Shown: positions 26,379 through 34,820, counted from the stretch's first letter. The stretch: 64,000 nt of DNA from Lachnospiraceae bacterium (GCA_015057555.1 SVEC01000009.1:35528-99527), one strand, 5' to 3'. Program-made: numbers and translations. Notes: generated by a model not told the origin, from the letters alone.

Positions 26379-26534
26379 TTTTTGGAAAATTCTTCTGGTG
26401 GCTTTGCGGAGAGTAAATAATAGTGTCTGGAAAAATCTTCTGCCAGCTTGGTAGGGATTGAAAAAAATCGCTGTAAAGTGTATTATTTAAACAGGTTACT
26501 AATGACTTTGTATTCGCACTAAGGAGGATATATT
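26379..26534 (+). other. Intergenic gap with an imperfect direct repeat
   Basis: Two ~21-nt copies (TGGAAAATTCTTCTGGTGGCT near 26382 and a close variant near 26430, TGGAAAAATCTTCTGCCAGCT) lie ~49 bp apart. There is no ORF or clear terminator; meaning is unknown. Confidence 0.45.
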
Positions 26535-27458
26535 TTGATATATTTTATAGTTAACTCAATGTCCAGAACTGGAAAGGGACTTGATATATGGAAGCAGGTT
26601 AGAGCTCACCTTAAGAAGAATAATGTGGAGTTTAAGGCCTTTGAAACTAAGAGTGTGGGTCATGCCACAGAGCTTGCTAGAAAGATTAGCAGCCTGCCAG
26701 AGGAAGAGATTACTCTTGTTGCTATAGGTGGTGACGGAACCATCAATGAGGTTATCAATGGCATCACAGATTTTGACAAGGTTCGATTCGGTGTAATACC
26801 AACTGGCTCTGGAAATGATTTCGCCAGAGGCCTTGGTCTTACAGACGACCCATTACTTCAAGCAGACGTGATAATAAATAGCAAGGATACTGAAGCTCTT
26901 GACATTGGTCAGGTATGGTGGGAGGGCTGTGAAAAGCCAAGATACTTTGCTATAAGTGCAGGAGTTGGATTAGATGCAATAGTCTGCAAGAAGACTATTG
27001 ATTCCAAGCTTAAGAAGTTCCTTAACAAGCTTCATCTGGGCAAGCTTACATACATAATACTTACTATTCAAACACTTTTCTCTATGGAAACTGCAGAGGT
27101 TAAAGCAACCTTTGATGATGGTGAGGAAAGAGAATTTAGGAAGCTTATATTTGCAGCTGCCATGAATTTTAGAGCAGAGGGTGGCGGCGTTCCTATGGCT
27201 CCACGTGCAGATGCCAAGGACGGACTTCTATCTATGTGCATAGTCCACGGAATTCCAAAGTGGGTAACCTTCTTCTGTCTGCCATTTTTAGCATTAGCAA
27301 AGCATGAGTGGATACCGGGCTTTGATATAATTAATTGCAAGAAATGTGAGATACGCTTAGATAAGCCGGTTGTTCTTCATGAGGATGGAGAATACTGCGG
27401 AGATGTGGACCATGTGGTGATGGAGTGTCTACCGGAGAAGCTTAGGCTGATTGTTTAA
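26535..27458 (+). CDS. Diacylglycerol kinase-family lipid kinase (DagK/YegS/BmrU)
   Basis: The start is a TTG at 26535, 7 nt after AAGGAGG (26521-26527), giving MIYFIVNSMSRTGKG, the usual beginning. The 307-residue protein has the catalytic GGDGT motif (VAIGGDGTINEVING) and the adjacent IPTGSGNDFARGLGL. It phosphorylates a lipid such as diacylglycerol at the cytosolic membrane face. It has no membrane segment of its own, which fits the soluble DagK-type kinases. A terminator follows. Confidence 0.92.
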   Translation: MIYFIVNSMSRTGKGLDIWKQVRAHLKKNNVEFKAFETKSVGHATELARKISSLPEEEITLVAIGGDGTINEVINGITDFDKVRFGVIPTGSGNDFARGLGLTDDPLLQADVIINSKDTEALDIGQVWWEGCEKPRYFAISAGVGLDAIVCKKTIDSKLKKFLNKLHLGKLTYIILTIQTLFSMETAEVKATFDDGEEREFRKLIFAAAMNFRAEGGGVPMAPRADAKDGLLSMCIVHGIPKWVTFFCLPFLALAKHEWIPGFDIINCKKCEIRLDKPVVLHEDGEYCGDVDHVVMECLPEKLRLIV

Positions 27459-27481
27459 AATAACAAATATTTGCAAATAAT

Positions 27482-27515
27482 ATCCCCATAGAATTTGATT
27501 CTATGGGGATTTTTG
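27482..27515 (+). terminator. Rho-independent terminator after the lipid kinase gene
   Basis: ATCCCCATAGAAT (27482-27494) pairs perfectly with ATTCTATGGGGAT (27498-27510) with a 3-nt loop, followed by TTTTTG. Confidence 0.93.
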
Positions 27516-27565
27516 CGTGATTTGTACAAATTGTCTATAGAATTGTAGATCTTCCTTATATTTCC

Positions 27566-27594
27566 TTGCAAATTGTCGAAAAATTGGGTATGAT
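27566..27594 (+). promoter_or_regulatory. Sigma-A promoter for the OPT transporter operon
   Basis: TTGCAA (27566-27571), a 17-bp spacer and TATGAT (27589-27594) lie about 38 bp before the OPT start. Good positions but one deviation per box from consensus. Confidence 0.65.
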
Positions 27595-27631
27595 ATTGAG
27601 GATGTGAATAAATAAAAAAAGGAGTTATTTT

Positions 27632-29599
27632 ATGGACAACAACAAAGAATTTAAGCCTTATGTTCCAGCGGACAAGGTTACCCCTGAGATTACAGCTACA
27701 TCAATCATAATGGGTATTCTTCTCTCTGTAGTATTCGGCGCAGCAAACGCATACTTAGGTCTTAGAGTTGGTATGACTGTATCAGCTTCAATCCCGGCAG
27801 CAGTTATAGCTATGGGTGTTATCCGTGTAATTATGCGTAAGAACTCTATTTTGGAGAGTAATATTGTTCAGACTATCGGTTCTGCCGGTGAGTCTCTTGC
27901 GGCAGGTGCAATCTTTACACTTCCAGCTCTTTTCCTTTGGGCTAAGGAAGGTGTTATGGATAAGCCAGGTATTATAGAGATTACATTAATTGCCCTCTTA
28001 GGTGGTTTACTTGGTGTATTCTTCATGGTACCACTTCGTAATGCTCTTATAGTTAAGGAGCACAATACTTTACCATACCCAGAGGGAACTGCTTGTGCAG
28101 AGGTTCTTCTCGCAGGTGAAGAAGGTGGAGCAAATGCTGGTACTGTATTCGCAGGTATGGGCTTTGCAGCAATATTTAAGTTTATTATCGACGGAATTAA
28201 GGCAGTTCCAGGTGAGATTGCTCTTAGATTTAAGGGTGGTTACGCAGGAGAAATAGGAACTCAGATTTACCCAGCGGTTATGTCTGTAGGTTACATCTGT
28301 GGTCCACGTATAGCATCATACATGTTTGCCGGTGGTGTGCTTAGCTGGATGGTTCTTATTCCACTTTTTGTATTACTTGGAGCAGATGCTGTTATTAATC
28401 CGGGTACATCTACTATAGCTGAAATATTTGCAGCTGATGGAGCATCAGGAATCTGGAGCTCATACATTAGATACATTGGTGCAGGTGCTCTGGCAGCAGG
28501 TGGTATCATAAGCTTAATTAAGTCATTACCACTTATTGTAACAACATTTAGAGATGCTATAAGAGGTATGAAGGGAGCGCCAGCAGTTGATGCTTCAGGT
28601 ATGATTATGGAGCCAGACAAGGGTGAGGTTCCTCGTACATCTAGAGAGCTTAATATGAAGATAGTTATCGGTGCTATCATAGCAATTACATTACTTATCT
28701 GGTTAATACCAGCTATACCTGTTGGCCCACTTGGCGCAGTTATAGTTGTAGTATTTGGTTTCTTCTTCGCAACAGTATCATCTAGAATGGTTGGTATCGT
28801 TGGAAGTAGCAATAACCCAGTATCTGGTATGGCTATAGCAACACTTCTTTTCACTACAGTTATATTGAAGATAACTGGTGATGACGGAGCACACGGTATG
28901 CAGGGTGCTATTGCAATCGGTTCTATCATCTGTATCGTAGCAGCAATTGCAGGTGATACATCACAGGACCTTAAGACTGGTTACCTTCTTGGTTCAACAC
29001 CTAAGAAGCAGCAGATCGGTGAGGTGTTCGGTGTTGTAGCAGCGGCTCTTGCTATCGGAGGTACACTTTACCTTCTTGATACTGCATGGGGCTTTGGTTC
29101 AGAGGAAATCGGTGCACCACAGGCTACACTTATGAAGATGGTTATCGAAGGTGTTATGGGTGGTGAGCTTCCATGGTCACTTGTTATTATCGGAGCTGTA
29201 ATAGCTATTATTGTTGAGGTATTAGGAATTCCTGTACTTCCATTTGCAATCGGTGTATACCTTCCAGTTCACCTTAACGCATGTATCATGGTTGGTGGTC
29301 TTGTAAGACTTGCATTTGATAAGATGAAGAAGGAAGAGGAGGAGAAGAAGTCTATTATCAGCGATGGTATTCTCTTCTGTTCAGGTATGATTGCAGGTGA
29401 AGGTCTCGTAGGTATCCTTCTTGCATTACTTGCAGTATTTGGTGTTGCAGATGCTATCGACATCTCAGGAAAGCTTGGTCTTTCAGAGGGAGTTTCAAGC
29501 ATCCTTGCATTAGTAGTATTTGGTCTTGTAATCCTTTCACTCTTGAAGTTCTCCATCTGGAAGAAGAGAGGGCCTAAGAAGGAAGCGGCTGAAGAATAA
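27632..29599 (+). CDS. OPT-family oligopeptide transporter
   Basis: This 655-residue membrane protein has about 14-16 hydrophobic segments and the OPT/YSL family start EITATSIIMGILLSVVFGAANAYLGLRVG, with the conserved GEDGAH-like DDGAHGMQGA and DTSQDLKTGYLLGSTPKKQQ region. OPT proteins import peptides or metal chelates with protons. It uses a highly biased codon set and a strong AAAGGAG site, so it is likely well expressed. Its stop overlaps the next start (TAATG), coupling it to a PqqD-like protein. Confidence 0.93.
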   Translation: MDNNKEFKPYVPADKVTPEITATSIIMGILLSVVFGAANAYLGLRVGMTVSASIPAAVIAMGVIRVIMRKNSILESNIVQTIGSAGESLAAGAIFTLPALFLWAKEGVMDKPGIIEITLIALLGGLLGVFFMVPLRNALIVKEHNTLPYPEGTACAEVLLAGEEGGANAGTVFAGMGFAAIFKFIIDGIKAVPGEIALRFKGGYAGEIGTQIYPAVMSVGYICGPRIASYMFAGGVLSWMVLIPLFVLLGADAVINPGTSTIAEIFAADGASGIWSSYIRYIGAGALAAGGIISLIKSLPLIVTTFRDAIRGMKGAPAVDASGMIMEPDKGEVPRTSRELNMKIVIGAIIAITLLIWLIPAIPVGPLGAVIVVVFGFFFATVSSRMVGIVGSSNNPVSGMAIATLLFTTVILKITGDDGAHGMQGAIAIGSIICIVAAIAGDTSQDLKTGYLLGSTPKKQQIGEVFGVVAAALAIGGTLYLLDTAWGFGSEEIGAPQATLMKMVIEGVMGGELPWSLVIIGAVIAIIVEVLGIPVLPFAIGVYLPVHLNACIMVGGLVRLAFDKMKKEEEEKKSIISDGILFCSGMIAGEGLVGILLALLAVFGVADAIDISGKLGLSEGVSSILALVVFGLVILSLLKFSIWKKRGPKKEAAEE

Positions 29600-29949
29600 T
29601 GAAAAAGAAAAAAGACGTTATCTCTAAAAATTATCTGGAGAAGATTCCTATGCGTAAAGAGGGAATTGACTGGGATAAGAATGAAGAGGGTAAGGTAACC
29701 TTACACATTAAGAATGTAGGTCTTATGAATAAGATAGCTCAGAAGCTTTTAAAGAAGCCTGAGATTAGTCACATATACCTTGACGAAATGGGTAGCTTTA
29801 TATGGCCACTTCTTGATGGTAAAAAAGATATAATCGCCTTAGGAGAGCTTGTAAAAGAAGAATTTGGCGAAAAAGCAGAACCACTTTATGAGAGATTAGC
29901 TAAGTATTTTCAGATACTTGATAGCTATGGATTTGTGGAGTGGAGGTAG
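29599..29949 (+). CDS. PqqD-family protein coupled to the OPT transporter
   Basis: The 116-residue protein has the PqqD pattern: an N-terminal basic stretch, then GSFIWPLLDGKKDIIALGELVKEEFGEKAEPLYERLAKYFQILDSYGFVEW, matching the conserved D-x-x-x-x-x-I-W-x-L-x-D-G and helical end. PqqD-like folds act as RiPP recognition elements binding leader peptides, but no radical SAM or precursor peptide gene is nearby. Overlap with the OPT gene suggests it serves the transporter. A decayed copy of its 3' end lies at 31849. Confidence 0.85.
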   Translation: MKKKKDVISKNYLEKIPMRKEGIDWDKNEEGKVTLHIKNVGLMNKIAQKLLKKPEISHIYLDEMGSFIWPLLDGKKDIIALGELVKEEFGEKAEPLYERLAKYFQILDSYGFVEWR

Positions 29950-29967
29950 AATATAGAAAATGTAATG

Positions 29968-29999
29968 ACCCCATCTACGTTATGTAGGTGGGGTTTTTG
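29968..29999 (+). terminator. Rho-independent terminator after the PqqD-like gene
   Basis: ACCCCATCTAC pairs with GTAGGTGGGGT around a short loop, then TTTTTGG. A near-copy is found after the pqqD remnant (32029-32056). Confidence 0.92.
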
Positions 30000-30047
30000 G
30001 TATTTCCTATTCTCAGAAGAAAAGCTTCCTGGTAATCCAGAAAGCCT

Positions 30048-30368
30048 TTAATTCTCACTCAATCCTTCTATATATGCCCTTGCTAACTTCTGTTTATGCT
30101 CTGGCAACTTTATGTACTTATCTAATAAATCAGCTTGTTCTTCTGTCAAACTATTATTACCACATGTTGTATCAAAAAACTGCGACATCGAGATATCTAA
30201 AGATGTACATATTTTTTCTAAGGTAAATATACTAGGCACAGTTCCTCGATTTAGCATATTTGTTAAGGTGGTTTGAGGAATATCGCTTATCTTACTCAGT
30301 TTGTAAAAGCTTATTTCTTTGCTTTCACACAATTCCTTTATTCTATTTACAACATCAAATTCTTTCAT
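30048..30368 (-). CDS. XRE-family transcriptional regulator
   Basis: A 106-residue minus-strand protein with an N-terminal HTH_XRE domain (ISFYKLSKISDIPQTTLTNMLNRG..., then PSIFTLEKICTSLDISMSQFF), followed by a ~40-residue helical tail (LTEEQADLLDKYIKLPEHKQKLARAYIEGL) as in many Clostridial HTH proteins. It is divergent from the lipoprotein gene; a palindrome in that gene's promoter is a candidate target. It belongs to the accessory segment inserted between two copies of the pqqD 3' end. Confidence 0.88.
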   Translation of the reverse strand: MKEFDVVNRIKELCESKEISFYKLSKISDIPQTTLTNMLNRGTVPSIFTLEKICTSLDISMSQFFDTTCGNNSLTEEQADLLDKYIKLPEHKQKLARAYIEGLSEN

Positions 30369-30442
30369 ATTTGTATCCTTTTTGAATATAACTTTATTAC
30401 ATTATAAAACGTATTGTGAAATATATTTAGATAATTTCTGAG

Positions 30443-30472
30443 TTGCAAAGCACCTCTTTGGAGGTGTATAAT
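30443..30472 (+). promoter_or_regulatory. Promoter with palindromic operator ahead of the lipoprotein gene
   Basis: TTGCAA (30443-30448), an 18-bp spacer and TATAAT (30467-30472) make a good promoter. The spacer contains the perfect inverted repeat CACCTC-tttg-GAGGTG (30451-30466), a probable binding site for the divergent XRE regulator. The predicted start near 30479 leaves a ~90-nt leader. Confidence 0.75.
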
Positions 30473-30567
30473 ATCCTAAACATTCAAAGTTATATTTATA
30501 ACTTTTGCCCGTTTAAAATGTTAATAATATAACGATTCTACATTTATATCATAAGGAGAAAAGTTTT

Positions 30568-31641
30568 ATGAGAAGAAAAAATCTTATTAATGTACTTGCA
30601 GTCGTATCAATGGTTAGCTTAATTCTTACCTCTTGTGGAGTAGGTGCAGATGATGGCAATACCACAGAACAGATTAAGGATAATCTTACTGTTGTAGAGC
30701 AGACCGACAACAAGACAGTCTACAACTTTGATAGACTAGGAGATGGCTCAGACGCTTTTATCCTTGAAGTTGAGAGTGCAAATTCTAATTCAACTGTAAG
30801 GGTTTTGATAGAAGATGAAGTTATTGTAGAGGATAGCGTCGAGTTCGATAAGGTCGCACAGATTTACACAGCCGAAAATGATATCTATATGGAAGTATCA
30901 CAGCTTAACGAGGACAATAGTGAGTATGTTTTCTACGAGAGTGAAACTCCAACAGATACAGACGCTTTCAAGTTCACAACTACCGAGGACTACGACAAGG
31001 TTGAGAAAATGAACTATGGTAAGAGAGTGAAGATTGAGGAAGTGGAGATTACCGAGATTGAGGGTTATGAAAACTATGAGGGCGAGTATGAAAAGGCTGT
31101 AAAGGTTACATACCTTGATTTAGGAGAGGGCGAGGAAAAGCCAGAGGACAAGACTACTGAGGTTACTGCCACAGCTACAGAGCCTACTACATCTACTTCA
31201 ACCTCAACTGTCGCACCATCAACAGAGATTTCAACCGAGGTTACTACCGAGGAAGTAAAGCCTGTTACACCACCACCTACTACGACAACTTCTACACCTA
31301 CAACTGAGGCTACTACAGAGGAAATTAAGAAGTGTGAGCATAACTGGGTGGAAGTAATGGAGTATGAGTATGAAGCCGAATATGACGAGCATATTTGCTT
31401 ATATTGTGGTTGGAGTACAACCGAAAGCGTTAGTGCTATAATCAATCATTGTACCGAATGTGGTGGAACTTACACTCACGAAGAACTTGTACACCTTTTA
31501 GAGAGTGGAGATGATATGTACTATCATTTATTAGGCAGACCTAGAGGAGCAAGCTACACAACCAAGACACATTATAAAGAGATACCTATTCCTACTGGTA
31601 GGTTCTATTGTAATAATTGTTACATAGTTAAGACAGAATAA
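30568..31641 (+). CDS. Surface lipoprotein with Thr/Pro-rich linker and C-terminal cysteine pairs
   Basis: The 357-residue protein has a lipoprotein signal with lipobox LTSC (C23). An N-terminal beta-rich domain (~30-195) rich in Asp/Glu is followed by a Thr/Ser/Pro/Glu-rich low-complexity linker (~200-255). A C-terminal domain follows with three paired-Cys motifs (C-x2-C-G in ICLYCGW, C-x2-C-G in CTECGG, C-x2-C in CNNC) that look like zinc ribbons. I recognise no family. Its gene is divergently arranged with the XRE regulator and ends before a strong hairpin. Likely an exported cell-surface protein of unknown job, part of the inserted cassette. Confidence 0.7.
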   Translation: MRRKNLINVLAVVSMVSLILTSCGVGADDGNTTEQIKDNLTVVEQTDNKTVYNFDRLGDGSDAFILEVESANSNSTVRVLIEDEVIVEDSVEFDKVAQIYTAENDIYMEVSQLNEDNSEYVFYESETPTDTDAFKFTTTEDYDKVEKMNYGKRVKIEEVEITEIEGYENYEGEYEKAVKVTYLDLGEGEEKPEDKTTEVTATATEPTTSTSTSTVAPSTEISTEVTTEEVKPVTPPPTTTTSTPTTEATTEEIKKCEHNWVEVMEYEYEAEYDEHICLYCGWSTTESVSAIINHCTECGGTYTHEELVHLLESGDDMYYHLLGRPRGASYTTKTHYKEIPIPTGRFYCNNCYIVKTE

Positions 31642-31689
31642 CTTTTATATAATAATGTGTTAGAAAGAAAAAAGTAGTGTGGTGACAAA

Positions 31690-31724
31690 CCCCTGAGCTC
31701 CCTAATGCTTTAGGGAGCTCAGGG
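31690..31724 (+). terminator. Strong hairpin after the lipoprotein gene
   Basis: CCTGAGCTCCCTAA and TTAGGGAGCTCAGG form a long perfect stem with a short loop. No T-run follows (GCGCGTACG), so it may stop transcription weakly or protect the 3' end. Confidence 0.55.
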
Positions 31725-31848
31725 CGCGTACGAATTAAAATATTGACATTTGTATATACTTTTGACATAAAATATATTTAATATTATGGGTTATGATTAT
31801 GGTAATGTGGTAATATCGTTGTTTCTCGTGAAGTAATGTTTGTAAAAA

Positions 31849-32003
31849 GCTTTGTGTGGTCGCTACCTGACGGCGAAAAGGATATACTTGCCTTAGACTA
31901 GCTTGTTAAGGAAGGGTTTTGTGACAAAGCAGAACCACTTTACGAGAAACTGGCTAAGTATTTTCGGATACTGGATAACTATGGATTTGTGGAGTGGAAG
32001 TAG
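31849..32003 (+). pseudogene. Decayed duplicate of the PqqD-like gene 3' end
   Basis: This stretch aligns with the last ~155 bases of the PqqD gene (about 29798-29949). Translated, it reads S-F-V-W-S-L-P-D-G-E-K-D-I-L-A-L-D-stop, then L-V-K-E-G-F-C-D-K-A-E-P-L-Y-E-K-L, ending in G-F-V-E-W-K and a stop. It carries one in-frame TAG and no start. The following bases (32004-32056) repeat the PqqD terminator (AACCCCATCTAC with GTAGGTGGGGTT). The divergence from the intact copy shows the duplication is not recent. Confidence 0.85.
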
Positions 32004-32174
32004 AATATAGAAATTAGAAAATGTAATTAACCCCATCTACATTGTAGGTGGGGTTTTGCTGTATGAATGATATTTTAAAGCTTGGGTTAATAAATGAGAT
32101 TGATGTAAAAGTTTAACTCAATGGCAGGTTTTGTTGTAAAATAGCGATAATTAAAAATGAAACAAACAAAACAG

Positions 32175-32202
32175 TTGACTATTACAAAAGACGCGATATA
32201 AT
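32175..32202 (+). promoter_or_regulatory. Promoter for the ATPase/TOPRIM-like pair
   Basis: TTGACT (32175-32180), a 16-bp spacer and TATAAT (32197-32202), 33 bp before the start of the ATPase gene. The downstream bases repeat an ATATAAAT pattern. Confidence 0.6.
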
Positions 32203-32235
32203 ATAAATATAATATAAATGGAGTGGTGATGTGAT

Positions 32236-33570
32236 ATGAAGATTAATAGTATTACTGTAGGTGGTTTTAAAAATCTTAATACTACAAGACTAGAGTTGGA
32301 TAATATTTGTGCAATAATATCTCCAAACAACTATGGTAAATCAAATTTATTAGAAGCAATTGATTTTGGATTTGATTTTATTCATGAATCTAGAAAAGGT
32401 AGAAAAAATATGATGGGATGGATAAAGGGAATCCCTTTATGTCTAGAATTGGAAAATTCTGAATATAGATTTGAAATTGAATTTGAAGACGAAAATCTTG
32501 GCGAATATAAACATGTAAGGTATGGTTTTTCATTTAAATGGCATCGTGACGATGAAAAAGGTGATTGTATTACTGATGAATGGATAGAAACTAGAGAAAA
32601 TACAAGTGTAAGATATACTTCATATTTAAAGAGAAAAGAAGGTAAGTATAGAAAAGGTAAATCGACAACAGCGTATAGAAAGATAGATTTGGATAGTCTC
32701 CAGTTGGCAATAGACGTATTAGGACTAATAGAAGACATAGATATTGTTAATGTGATATCTTCTATTCAAAAAATTGCATTTAGGGTATGTTCTTCCTTAG
32801 ATCTAAGAGATCGTTACCAGCCGTCACCGTTAGAGTATATTGAGGATGAAGAAGATGCAATTAGATTTGATGATACTGATGTACCGAAAGCGTTGCAACG
32901 TTTAAAGAACAGAGCCCCAGAACTATATGAATTATTTGAAGAGTCCTTGTCTGTATTGTTTCCTGAGTTCGTATCTATTAATTTGAATGAATACACACTA
33001 ACAGATAAAAATATGGAACAACAAATGTTGGTTACGGTTGCTGATAAAAATTTATCTAAAGAGGAGATTGAAAAGGAAATACCATTCAAACTTAGAGAAC
33101 ACATATATCGATTATTTGTTAAGTGTGATTATATGAATCAACCACTAAGCATGGCAAATATGTCAACAGGAACAAAACGTGTTATATGGTTGTTGGCAAA
33201 TGCGTATATTGCTAATTATATGAATGCAGGTATTGTGGGAATTGAAGAAATTGAAACTAGCATACATCCTAAGATGATGCGTCAGTTATTAGAAATCATA
33301 TCTGAGGCATTAGGAGAAGCACCTTTGATTATTTCTAGTCACTCTCCATATTTAGTGCAGTATTTGAAGCTAGATAAAATATATATTGGTGTTCCAAATA
33401 ATCGAGGAGTTGCAGAATTTAGAAGAATTCAAAAGAATAAAATGAAAGTAATTGTTTCAAATGCAAGAGATATGGGACTTTCGGTTGGAGAATATTTGTT
33501 TGAATTATTATCAGGTGATTCAGATTCCTATGAAATGTTGGAAAGCTTTTTGGAGGTGCTTGATAATTAA
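32236..33570 (+). CDS. AAA15/AAA21 ABC-type ATPase of a probable defence pair
   Basis: The 444-residue protein has the OLD/RloA/AriA-like ATPase layout. Walker A reads SPNNYGKS (residues 29-36), with the first Gly of the usual GPNNSGKS replaced by Ser. An ABC signature-like MSTGTKRVIW follows near 320, Walker B GIEEIETSIHP near 335, and an H-loop SSHSPYLVQ near 370. A ~200-residue charged insertion separates the halves. Its stop overlaps the start of the TOPRIM-like gene. Such ATPases in ABC-TOPRIM systems (PARIS, OLD, Gabija) sense phage activity. Defence here is inferred from domain pairing and from the island setting. Confidence 0.8.
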   Translation: MKINSITVGGFKNLNTTRLELDNICAIISPNNYGKSNLLEAIDFGFDFIHESRKGRKNMMGWIKGIPLCLELENSEYRFEIEFEDENLGEYKHVRYGFSFKWHRDDEKGDCITDEWIETRENTSVRYTSYLKRKEGKYRKGKSTTAYRKIDLDSLQLAIDVLGLIEDIDIVNVISSIQKIAFRVCSSLDLRDRYQPSPLEYIEDEEDAIRFDDTDVPKALQRLKNRAPELYELFEESLSVLFPEFVSINLNEYTLTDKNMEQQMLVTVADKNLSKEEIEKEIPFKLREHIYRLFVKCDYMNQPLSMANMSTGTKRVIWLLANAYIANYMNAGIVGIEEIETSIHPKMMRQLLEIISEALGEAPLIISSHSPYLVQYLKLDKIYIGVPNNRGVAEFRRIQKNKMKVIVSNARDMGLSVGEYLFELLSGDSDSYEMLESFLEVLDN

Positions 33571-34226
33571 TGGATAATTATACAGAAGGTATAGCGTTTA
33601 TTCTTGAAGGTGCGACAGAAAAAGTTTTCTACAAAGAGTATTTGAAATATTTAAGTACTTTGGATGAAAAAGCAAGTTTGATTAGGGATAAATCAGCTGA
33701 AAATGGGGAAATTGTTTTTTGCTGGAAATGCGAAGATAAAAATGTTCTTATCAAGTTTTATGTTGTAGGCACAATAACGCAAGTAGCACATTCTGGTAAG
33801 TGGTTTCGTAATATGTGTTGTAAAAAACACAACATTCCATGGACGGTGTATTTGTGCTATGATACAGATTCTTCTAATTCAAACATTAGTAAATTTTACG
33901 AAGGGGATTGGAATCTGTTACGACAGGAAATATATGAGGCAAAAACTTCCACAATAGTAGACTTAGCGGCAAGCGCTGATATAGAGGATATTATGCTTTA
34001 TGATATAGAAAATATTTTGACTTTTCTTGGTATAACAATGCCAGAGAAATTGGTTGGCAGAAAAGGAAAGGCAAAGATGAAAGCATTATATAGACGCGCG
34101 GGAAAAACTTACCACGAGGGTGAAAGAGCTAAAGATATGATATCCAAATTGGATTTTGATAATATAACAAAAAACGCACCTATTAAATTGGACGTTTTAA
34201 TGAAACATATATTAAATTTAAAATGA
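33570..34226 (+). CDS. TOPRIM-like/RloB-like partner of the ATPase
   Basis: The 218-residue protein has a TOPRIM-type start, FILEGATEKVFYKEYL (Glu13-Gly14 of the first acidic site), and a second acidic motif YDTDSSNSN with D97 and D99. A later I-E-D-I-M-L-Y-D segment (~140) corresponds to the third element of RloB/DUF4435-like nucleases. In the PARIS and related systems the ATPase (AriA-like) controls a TOPRIM nuclease or toxin (AriB-like) that kills or arrests the infected cell. It is short for AriB (about 300 residues), so I call it TOPRIM-like and keep RloB and DUF4435 as alternatives. TAATG overlap couples it to the ATPase. Confidence 0.65.
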   Translation: MDNYTEGIAFILEGATEKVFYKEYLKYLSTLDEKASLIRDKSAENGEIVFCWKCEDKNVLIKFYVVGTITQVAHSGKWFRNMCCKKHNIPWTVYLCYDTDSSNSNISKFYEGDWNLLRQEIYEAKTSTIVDLAASADIEDIMLYDIENILTFLGITMPEKLVGRKGKAKMKALYRRAGKTYHEGERAKDMISKLDFDNITKNAPIKLDVLMKHILNLK

Positions 34227-34264
34227 GTTCAACTTTTTGAACCCGAAAAGTTGAACTCATTTTA
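34219..34264 (+). terminator. Bidirectional hairpin terminator after the ATPase/TOPRIM-like pair
   Basis: AAAATGAGTTCAACTTTT pairs with AAAAGTTGAACTCATTTT (18-bp perfect arms); A/T tails on both sides make it bidirectional. The stop codon of the upstream gene lies in the left arm. Confidence 0.8.
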
Positions 34265-34604
34265 AAAAAATACAAATAAACCCCAAAACTAAAAATGAAT
34301 TACACTTTTTGCATAGATTTAAATGAGAGAAAAATATTGAGAAAGAGGGTGAAAAAAATACGGGTTATGAGCGAACGTGGCAACAAAAAAGCCGAAGCGG
34401 CAACTTCGACTAGTTGTTAATGACCATAAATGATCATTAGTAAATTTAGAATAAATCTAATTTAGCATTTATTGTTCGATAAATCAACCCCAAAACGTTT
34501 GTTTGATAGTAATTCCAAATCAGGTCATTGTTTGTTAATATAGATCAATTTAGCAGTTTGAAGTATTACTGCTTTATTTAGTATACCTAAAAAGGAGAAG
34601 AATT
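34265..34604 (+). other. AT-rich intergenic stretch without a gene
   Basis: About 340 bp with no convincing ORF. It contains a hairpin-forming segment (AGTCGAAGTTGCC-like, near 34392-34416, CGAAG with CTTCG) and AT-rich runs. It separates the defence pair from the DUF3892 pair and may hold a promoter (for example GTTTATTTAGTATACC is nearby), but nothing decisive is visible. Confidence 0.5.
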
Positions 34605-34820
34605 ATGAAATTAAAAGTATCAAAAGAATCCATAAGTGGATTGAATACGGAATTTATAAATGAAGAAACCGGTAGACGCATTCCGTTGGAACAGGCAGTT
34701 GCTCAGATAAATAAAGGCAATAAAAACTATGATAATTATCAGGTAGTAAATAAAACTAACGGAGTAACCTATATTCGTTCAAAAGCAGACGGAATAAAGA
34801 AAAATAATATTGAAGAATAG
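34605..34820 (+). CDS. DUF3892 domain-containing small protein
   Basis: A 71-residue protein whose end, NGVTYIRSKADGIKKNNIEE, matches the DUF3892 C-terminal signature (Y-x-R-S-x-x-D-x-x-K-x-N-N-I). An AAAAGGAG site precedes the start. DUF3892 proteins are small, of unknown function, and often found in mobile or accessory regions. It lies between the defence-like pair and an unrecognised zinc-binding-like protein. Confidence 0.75.
   Translation: MKLKVSKESISGLNTEFINEETGRRIPLEQAVAQINKGNKNYDNYQVVNKTNGVTYIRSKADGIKKNNIEE

Noticed and set aside
31743..31790. Two TTGACA boxes after the lipoprotein gene as promoters
   Set aside because: The matching -10 positions (CATAAA, TATGGG) are poor and no gene follows before the pqqD remnant.
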